Positions 20,153-23,984 of a stretch of 23,984 bases of DNA are shown here, piece by piece. Under the pieces are notes generated by a model. The model was not told the DNA's origin, did no database searches, and saw only the letters and a program-made list of their open reading frames with translations. Origin of the DNA: a virus; IMG/VR virus record IMGVR_UViG_3300043571_000470, positions 1 to 23,984 of that record. One strand, 5' to 3'. A program made the position numbers and the translations under genes. Position 1 is the first letter of the stretch. Each line of letters starts with the position of its first letter.

Positions 20153-21617
20153 AATTTTTGATTAATTTATTATAGGCTTCTAACCCAAGTTTTTCTTTAA
20201 ATTGCTTTTCAATTACATTACTGTAGGCTTGAATACTAGCATTTTGGTTGAATAGCCATTTACCGCAGACCGCATAACGAATTCCGTCACAACAATGGTC
20301 ATTGCCGTCGCTTGGTTCGTTTGAAAGATTTGAGCCGTCGCCACTTGGTAGCCAGTGATAAGTTGTAATTTCCTGAGCTATCATCGTGCTTTCCTCCGTA
20401 TAAACGAATTTATAACCTAACATAAAATTAACCCCTTCAACCCTACTTCCTGCCTTTTTGTCTATGATTTCAGCTCTTAACCCCCAATTTCTTAAATCGG
20501 CTACCGTGCTTGGTGCATTATCACAATAGAATTTATATCTTTGAAAATTTGGAATAAGATTTTTAATATTTTGAAATATCATACCATTTGTCAAGCCTTT
20601 TTTATACAAAAAACAATGCACATAAAAAGTATCATTTACTTTCTTTACTCCCACAATTGCTGTCGGATCTTGACTAAAACCAAAGTCAACTCCAAAGGTT
20701 GGCACGGCATCAATTTCAGTCCACCGCTTATAATTTATACTTGCTTCCCAATTTTGGAAAACCAAACCAGCCTGTCCAGAACCAACTAAAGCTAATATTT
20801 CGGTTTTATATCTATGCTGTGAGATTGGGTTGTTAGACTGTTTAAGATGTTCATAATTTCTATAAATTTCTTGTTTATAAAAGTCTAAACCTTCCTCCAA
20901 TAAACCTTCTAACCACAAACCATTATCAGTATATTTTGAAAAAATAGGATAAACCATTTTACTTTCCTCCAACTTCAAAGTAATATTAAAATAGTCTTCG
21001 TGTTCGCTTGGTGATAAATTAAACCACTTTTTAATTCTCCAATCATTTTTACCATTTTCAGGAATATTAAAGGCACAAATAGTCTTTGGTTTAGTTCGTA
21101 ATTTAAGCGGGTTTGTCTTTTTGTCAACTGGTAAATCAATGTTAAATTTTGGATTATCTAATTCAACCGACCTAAAACTTGCCATTAAATCGTCAAAGGG
21201 TTTTTCATCTGGTAATTCTTGGAATTCGTCAATTACAACATGAGTTACATTAGAATAACCTTTCATCTTAGCTTTCATATCTTTATTACCAAAAAAACCG
21301 CTAGTAATAATTGTATGCCCTTTATATTCAATTTTCATTATTTGTTCATTTATCACCAAAAAATCTTGTTCAATTCCATTAAAAGGACTTTTAAGCATAC
21401 TTACCAACTCCGCCCAGATAGTCTCCCGCAAACTTCCTTTAATATATCTCATCAAAAGTATTTTATTCTTGTAAGGTGTCAGTTCACCAAGTAATAAATT
21501 TAGAATATATTGACAAACAAAAACAGAACGACCAGCCCCGCGACCACCATATAAAAAAATCATAGGTAAATCCGTTGTCAATGCAGGTTGATAAATTTTA
21601 TTTACTTTAATTGCCAT
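20145..21617 (-). CDS. terL: Terminase large subunit
   Basis: The 490-residue protein has the two-domain TerL layout. ATPase: a P-loop IFLYGGRGAGRSVFVCQYIL (about residues 21-40), with arginine where Walker A usually has lysine; Walker B VTHVVIDEFQELPDE (about 124-138); then motif III-like TICAFNIPEN. Nuclease (RNase H fold): TFGVDFGFSQDPTAIVGV (first Asp), KFYCDNAPSTVADLRNWGLR (second Asp), and EPSDGNDHCCDGIRYAV (third Asp). It is of the phage PBSX/SPP1-type terminase_3 group. It translocates DNA into the procapsid and cuts the concatemer. Preceded by two small genes, one of which may be TerS. Confidence 0.95.
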   Translation of the reverse strand: MAIKVNKIYQPALTTDLPMIFLYGGRGAGRSVFVCQYILNLLLGELTPYKNKILLMRYIKGSLRETIWAELVSMLKSPFNGIEQDFLVINEQIMKIEYKGHTIITSGFFGNKDMKAKMKGYSNVTHVVIDEFQELPDEKPFDDLMASFRSVELDNPKFNIDLPVDKKTNPLKLRTKPKTICAFNIPENGKNDWRIKKWFNLSPSEHEDYFNITLKLEESKMVYPIFSKYTDNGLWLEGLLEEGLDFYKQEIYRNYEHLKQSNNPISQHRYKTEILALVGSGQAGLVFQNWEASINYKRWTEIDAVPTFGVDFGFSQDPTAIVGVKKVNDTFYVHCFLYKKGLTNGMIFQNIKNLIPNFQRYKFYCDNAPSTVADLRNWGLRAEIIDKKAGSRVEGVNFMLGYKFVYTEESTMIAQEITTYHWLPSGDGSNLSNEPSDGNDHCCDGIRYAVCGKWLFNQNASIQAYSNVIEKQFKEKLGLEAYNKLIKNYV

Positions 21618-21629
21618 TAATTCTTATGT

Positions 21630-21929
21630 TTAATTTACTAAATTTGATATTATTTTAATTTCATTTCTGTCAAATAATCCTGCACTATTCTTTTTCTGCT
21701 CTTTGGTAATAAAACCTTTTTCAGCTAGACTTGACAAGGCTTGAGTGGTTTTATCTCTACCGATTCCCAGTCCACCGCTTCCTTTCATCAACTTTTCTAA
21801 ATCTTCGTCAGTAGTTTTTATTATATCTGTTTTATTTTCTAGCTGTGATAATAATTTACTAAAAACTGCAAACTCATCTACAGTGAGGATTTCAAAAGGA
21901 AGTTTAAAAAATGATTGTTTAATTTTCAT
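21630..21929 (-). CDS. Small winged-helix protein, possible terminase small subunit or regulator, 99 aa
   Basis: The protein has a winged-helix outline: FEILTVDEFAVFSKLLSQLE, then DEDLEKLMKGSGGLGIGRDK, a recognition helix KTTQALSSLAEKGFITKEQK, and a wing-like NSAGLFDRNEIKIISNL. It is just upstream of TerL with a 12-bp gap, where the DNA-recognising small subunit usually lies, but winged helices of this sort also occur in regulators. I cannot choose between these. It overlaps the gene before it by 4 nt. Confidence 0.65.
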   Translation of the reverse strand: MKIKQSFFKLPFEILTVDEFAVFSKLLSQLENKTDIIKTTDEDLEKLMKGSGGLGIGRDKTTQALSSLAEKGFITKEQKKNSAGLFDRNEIKIISNLVN

Positions 21930-22516
21930 ACAATTTTACTATTAATTTCTTGTTTAAGTTTTTCCAACTCGTCAAATTCAGTCTGCGGATTTTCTGTCAA
22001 GGCTTCTTCAATCTGCTTTGCTAGCTCTAATCTTTCCAACCGCCGTTTTTCTTTTCTTAATTTTTTTTGTCTTGCATCTTCAATTTCTTCAATACTTTTT
22101 TTTCTTTCAGTGCTTAAAAAAGAATTAGTCAAAGCTGGTTTTTTATTAATAACTTTTGCTACATTAAAGCCTGCTGATGTCAAAGTATGTATATAGTTAC
22201 CCGTCCATTTTCCTTTTTCGTCAAGTTCATTTGTAGTGATTATACAAGACAAAATACAATTTTCTACTATTTCGGTATGTCTCCATTTACCTTTTGTTGA
22301 CATCACGATTAGCTCTTTTAGGTCTTTGTTTATTAGAATTTTCAGAAGTTTCCTGTCTTTTAGAGGGATGTATCTCGTCTTATCTTTTTTACGGCCTACT
22401 TTTGATTTTTTTTTATTTTCGTTATAAATTTTTGCCCATTTTGGCAAGGCTTTTTTTATCAAGGCTCGGTCGTCAAGACTAACAAATTTACTATCTCCGA
22501 TAATTTTTTCAGCCAT
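21926..22516 (-). CDS. First gene of the packaging operon; possible terminase small subunit, 196 aa
   Basis: The first ~70 residues are basic (WAKIYNENKKKSKVGRKKDK, YIPLKDRKLLKILINKDLKE). The middle contains KGKWRHTEIVENCILSCIIT and GFNVAKVINKKPALTNSFLS. The C-terminal ~60 residues are a highly charged helix (KSIEEIEDARQKKLRKEKRR) and an acidic coiled coil. Small terminase subunits often combine a DNA-binding N-terminus with a coiled-coil oligomerisation part, which this resembles in outline only. It is the first gene after the promoter at 22535-22563. Confidence 0.68.
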   Translation of the reverse strand: MAEKIIGDSKFVSLDDRALIKKALPKWAKIYNENKKKSKVGRKKDKTRYIPLKDRKLLKILINKDLKELIVMSTKGKWRHTEIVENCILSCIITTNELDEKGKWTGNYIHTLTSAGFNVAKVINKKPALTNSFLSTERKKSIEEIEDARQKKLRKEKRRLERLELAKQIEEALTENPQTEFDELEKLKQEINSKIV

Positions 22517-22534
22517 AAATTATTTTTTGAGGTA

Positions 22535-22563
22535 ATTTAAAATAATTAATTTAAACTTGTCAA
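22535..22563 (-). promoter_or_regulatory. Promoter of the packaging operon
   Basis: Minus-strand TTGACA (22558-22563), a 17-bp spacer and TTAAAT (22535-22540, four of six). Start near 22528, so the leader is only about 12 nt before the ATG at 22516. It begins immediately after the terminator of the upstream unit, separating the two transcripts. Confidence 0.6.
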
Positions 22564-22572
22564 ATATACACG

Positions 22573-22598
22573 AAAAAACCGCCTGTTTTAGAAGCGGT
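22573..22598 (-). terminator. Intrinsic terminator of the four-gene right unit
   Basis: On the minus strand ACCGC (22594-22598) pairs with GCGGT (22578-22582) across an 11-nt loop, and is followed by a run of T (TTTTTT). It is among the GC-richest stretches in this AT-rich window. It lies after the last gene of the 22621-23813 block and 10 bp before the packaging promoter. Confidence 0.75.
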
Positions 22599-22620
22599 AT
22601 GTGTTGGGTTGGGGTGTTTG

Positions 22621-22872
22621 TTAAGATTTATTGTATTCATTGTAAAACTCTTTAAAATAAACAGAGTTTTCAAATTCATCAAATAAAGTTGCAGTTTCGG
22701 GGTCGTTTGTTAAAATTCTTTCAAATTTCCCTAAAAGTTTAAAATTAGTAATTTTAGTTAAACTTGATGCTTTTTCTTTTGTCATTTTTTTAACTTCAAT
22801 TAAAAAGGTGTAAAATGGTGCTAGTTCGTATGTGTGTGTTTCGTAAGAAAGGCAAGTAAAAGTTTGAGACAT
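22621..22872 (-). CDS. Hypothetical protein, 83 aa
   Basis: Unrecognised. I start at 22872 (MSQTFTCLSYETHTYELAPF), because the longer frame from 22893 adds only a hydrophobic MIYYLLF and would abut the previous gene; MS-starts are also the rule in this block. The middle is basic and helical (VKKMTKEKASSLTKITNFKL), the C-terminal part acidic (NDPETATLFDEFENSVYFKE). It is the last gene before the terminator. An early-expressed host-takeover gene is possible, from promoter strength and size only. Confidence 0.65.
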   Translation of the reverse strand: MSQTFTCLSYETHTYELAPFYTFLIEVKKMTKEKASSLTKITNFKLLGKFERILTNDPETATLFDEFENSVYFKEFYNEYNKS

Positions 22873-22892
22873 AAATAATAAATAATAAATCA

Positions 22893-23237
22893 CTATAAAT
22901 ATTTATTTGGGTATAAAATTACATTGTTTTCGGTGAGTATTTCAATTAGTTGGTTTAGTAGTTCTTGATCAGTTAAATTGTAAAATCCTCCGAAATATTT
23001 ATCATTTTTTATAATACATACATATTTAAAAATAGAAGATTCTACCTCGCCTTTTATGTGTGCTTGTCTGTAAAGTGTACCACTGATATTATCTTTTTCA
23101 ATAATGTAGACTTCCTTGTCTCTTTCTAAACAGTTTTCGGTGGGAGATATTTCAATCATCATTTCTTTTCTAATTTTAAAACCTAAATTTTTGAGAGTGC
23201 TGGTTAATTTAGTTTGTGTTTTTTTAGTATGAGACAT
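22893..23237 (-). CDS. Hypothetical protein, 114 aa
   Basis: Unrecognised. A basic helical start (MSHTKKTQTKLTSTLKNLGF) followed by a beta-rich middle (EMMIEISPTENCLERDKEVY, SIFKYVCIIKNDKYFGGFYN) and a helix (TDQELLNQLIEILTENN). This strand/helix alternation resembles 3151-3456 in general form. It belongs to the four-gene unit downstream of the strong promoter at 23844-23872. Confidence 0.72.
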   Translation of the reverse strand: MSHTKKTQTKLTSTLKNLGFKIRKEMMIEISPTENCLERDKEVYIIEKDNISGTLYRQAHIKGEVESSIFKYVCIIKNDKYFGGFYNLTDQELLNQLIEILTENNVILYPNKYL

Positions 23238-23262
23238 AATAAATATTTTTATAGTTTAATTT

Positions 23263-23529
23263 TTAAATTTTTTGAACATAAGAGTCTAAATAGTAAATAT
23301 AAGAGTATTCACCATTTTTTACTACCCATCTATACTGGTCTGTAGTTCCGCCAATATATTGCTCTGTAGTTATTACCTGACAAGTATCTGATTTAGTCAA
23401 AAGACTTTTTATACGATTTTCTATGTATTCTTTAGCTTCTTTTTTGCTTTCTGCAAAGCCGAGATTAACTAAATTGTCAAAATTTCCGTTGATTGTTTCT
23501 ATTAATGAAATTATAAAAATATAAGACAT
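23263..23529 (-). CDS. Hypothetical protein, 88 aa
   Basis: Unrecognised. The first 12 residues are hydrophobic (MSYIFIISLIET), then NLGFAESKKEAKEYIENRIK suggests a helix and CQVITTEQYIGGTTDQYRWV a strand-turn-strand segment. The short hydrophobic start is more likely a buried strand than a signal. It is the second gene of the unit, following its neighbour by 5 bp. Confidence 0.7.
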   Translation of the reverse strand: MSYIFIISLIETINGNFDNLVNLGFAESKKEAKEYIENRIKSLLTKSDTCQVITTEQYIGGTTDQYRWVVKNGEYSYIYYLDSYVQKI

Positions 23530-23534
23530 AAAAT

Positions 23535-23813
23535 TTATTCAGTTTCTAATTTAAAATAAGATTTTGAAATATTTTGTAAAAAGTTTAATTTTTCTAAAAA
23601 AGTATCTGTAATTTTTTGGTTTGAGTATGTAGTTTCTAAAGTCAAGGTTTCTGTTTTTTTGTTATAATTTAGAATAAAATTCTCGTCTTGGAATAATGTT
23701 ATTTCTGTGCTGTAAAATGATAAATCACCTTCACTTTGTATAGGACATAAAAAAGATTTATATTTTTTTGAAATATTGTTTTGTAGCTCTTGTATTTTTG
23801 AAAAATTAGACAT
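23535..23813 (-). CDS. Hypothetical protein, 92 aa; first gene of right unit
   Basis: Unrecognised. A helical start (SNFSKIQELQNNISKKYKSF), a beta-rich middle (GDLSFYSTEITLFQDENFIL, TETLTLETTYSNQKIT) and a C-terminal helix (TFLEKLNFLQNISKSYFKLE). It follows a near-consensus promoter by about 30 bp, which suggests strong, perhaps early, expression. No family or catalytic motif is apparent. Confidence 0.7.
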   Translation of the reverse strand: MSNFSKIQELQNNISKKYKSFLCPIQSEGDLSFYSTEITLFQDENFILNYNKKTETLTLETTYSNQKITDTFLEKLNFLQNISKSYFKLETE

Positions 23814-23843
23814 AAGTAAATAGTAATAAGTTGATGTAAGTAA

Positions 23844-23872
23844 AGTATAATATAAAATTTATAAATTGTCAA
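23844..23872 (-). promoter_or_regulatory. Near-consensus promoter of the right unit
   Basis: Minus-strand TTGACA (23867-23872), a 17-bp spacer and TATACT (23844-23849, five of six). The start is predicted near 23837, 24 nt upstream of the ATG at 23813. It drives the four genes ending at 22621, where the intrinsic terminator stops transcription. Confidence 0.8.
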
Positions 23873-23984
23873 ATAATAGTATATAAAAGAGTTAGTTTGC
23901 GGCTATTAAAAGCTAAATATAAATTATTTGAGTTTCAAAATTCGGTCAAGATAAAAAAGTATTTAAATAAAAGCTGGTTCTGGT

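Noticed and set aside
22600-22620. G/T-rich stretch (GGG, GGGG) as a G-quadruplex.
   Set aside because: Only two runs of three or more G are present, too few for a stable intramolecular quadruplex.
1-23984. Alternative genetic code (TGA as glycine or tryptophan), given possible CPR or Mollicutes-type host.
   Set aside because: TGA closes many genes at natural places, including ATGA overlaps at 3563, 5373, 9712, 11324, 11482 and 13093, and conserved domains end normally there.

Overview
The window looks like part of the genome of a double-stranded DNA tailed phage (or a prophage of one), not ordinary chromosome. It is very AT-rich and densely packed with short genes on both strands. It carries recognisable phage functions: large terminase, portal and a probable minor head protein, an ERF-type annealing protein, a DnaB-like helicase with a winged-helix initiator, a RuvC-like resolvase, an HU-like protein, a cell-wall hydrolase and two DNA methyltransferases. 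No tRNA, rRNA, CRISPR array or insertion sequence was seen. The host cannot be named. Starts lack Shine-Dalgarno sequences, yet several promoters match the sigma-70 consensus (TTGACA, 17 bp, TATAAT-like). That mix fits a Patescibacteria/CPR host somewhat better than Bacteroidota, whose promoters differ, but this is weak inference. TGA is used as a stop (for example in ATGA overlaps), so this is not a code-4 or code-25 genome.

Layout. (1) 138-5611, minus strand: about eighteen tightly spaced genes reading leftward, including the ERF annealing protein, HU, the wall hydrolase and many very small membrane or hypothetical proteins. (2) 5612-5997: a region without a gene, holding a consensus minus-strand promoter and about 310 nt with several long perfect stems; I read it as a structured non-coding RNA or an unusually long structured leader. 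(3) 5998-6477: a small DNA-binding regulator, then a plus-strand promoter with a roughly 155-nt structured 5' leader. (4) 6478-13959, plus strand: replication, recombination and modification. Order: initiator (with two sets of direct repeats inside it, a candidate origin), helicase, small genes, RuvC-like resolvase, small duplicated genes, DUF559-type endonuclease, then two copies of a cassette made of a ~53-residue protein coupled to a DNA methyltransferase. (5) 14019-17563, plus strand: accessory genes from their own promoter. The last one lies between two exact 28-bp direct repeats. (6) 17538-22516, minus strand: packaging and head genes (two small DNA-binding-type proteins, large terminase, portal, probable minor head protein) from a promoter at 22535-22563. 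(7) 22573-23872, minus strand: four small unknown genes between a consensus promoter and an intrinsic terminator.

How it fits together. The plus-strand block would start and run replication and process branched DNA, while ERF and HU from the leftward block act on recombination and DNA structure. The methyltransferases probably protect phage DNA from host restriction. The terminase-portal block packages DNA, and the wall hydrolase probably helps entry or exit. No major capsid, scaffold, protease, tail or tape-measure gene is visible, so the structural module must lie outside the window or be unrecognisable. The most unusual items are the structured RNA at about 5640-5950, the structured replication leader, the methyltransferase cassette duplication with promoters embedded in the small partner genes, and the 28-bp repeats bracketing one gene.
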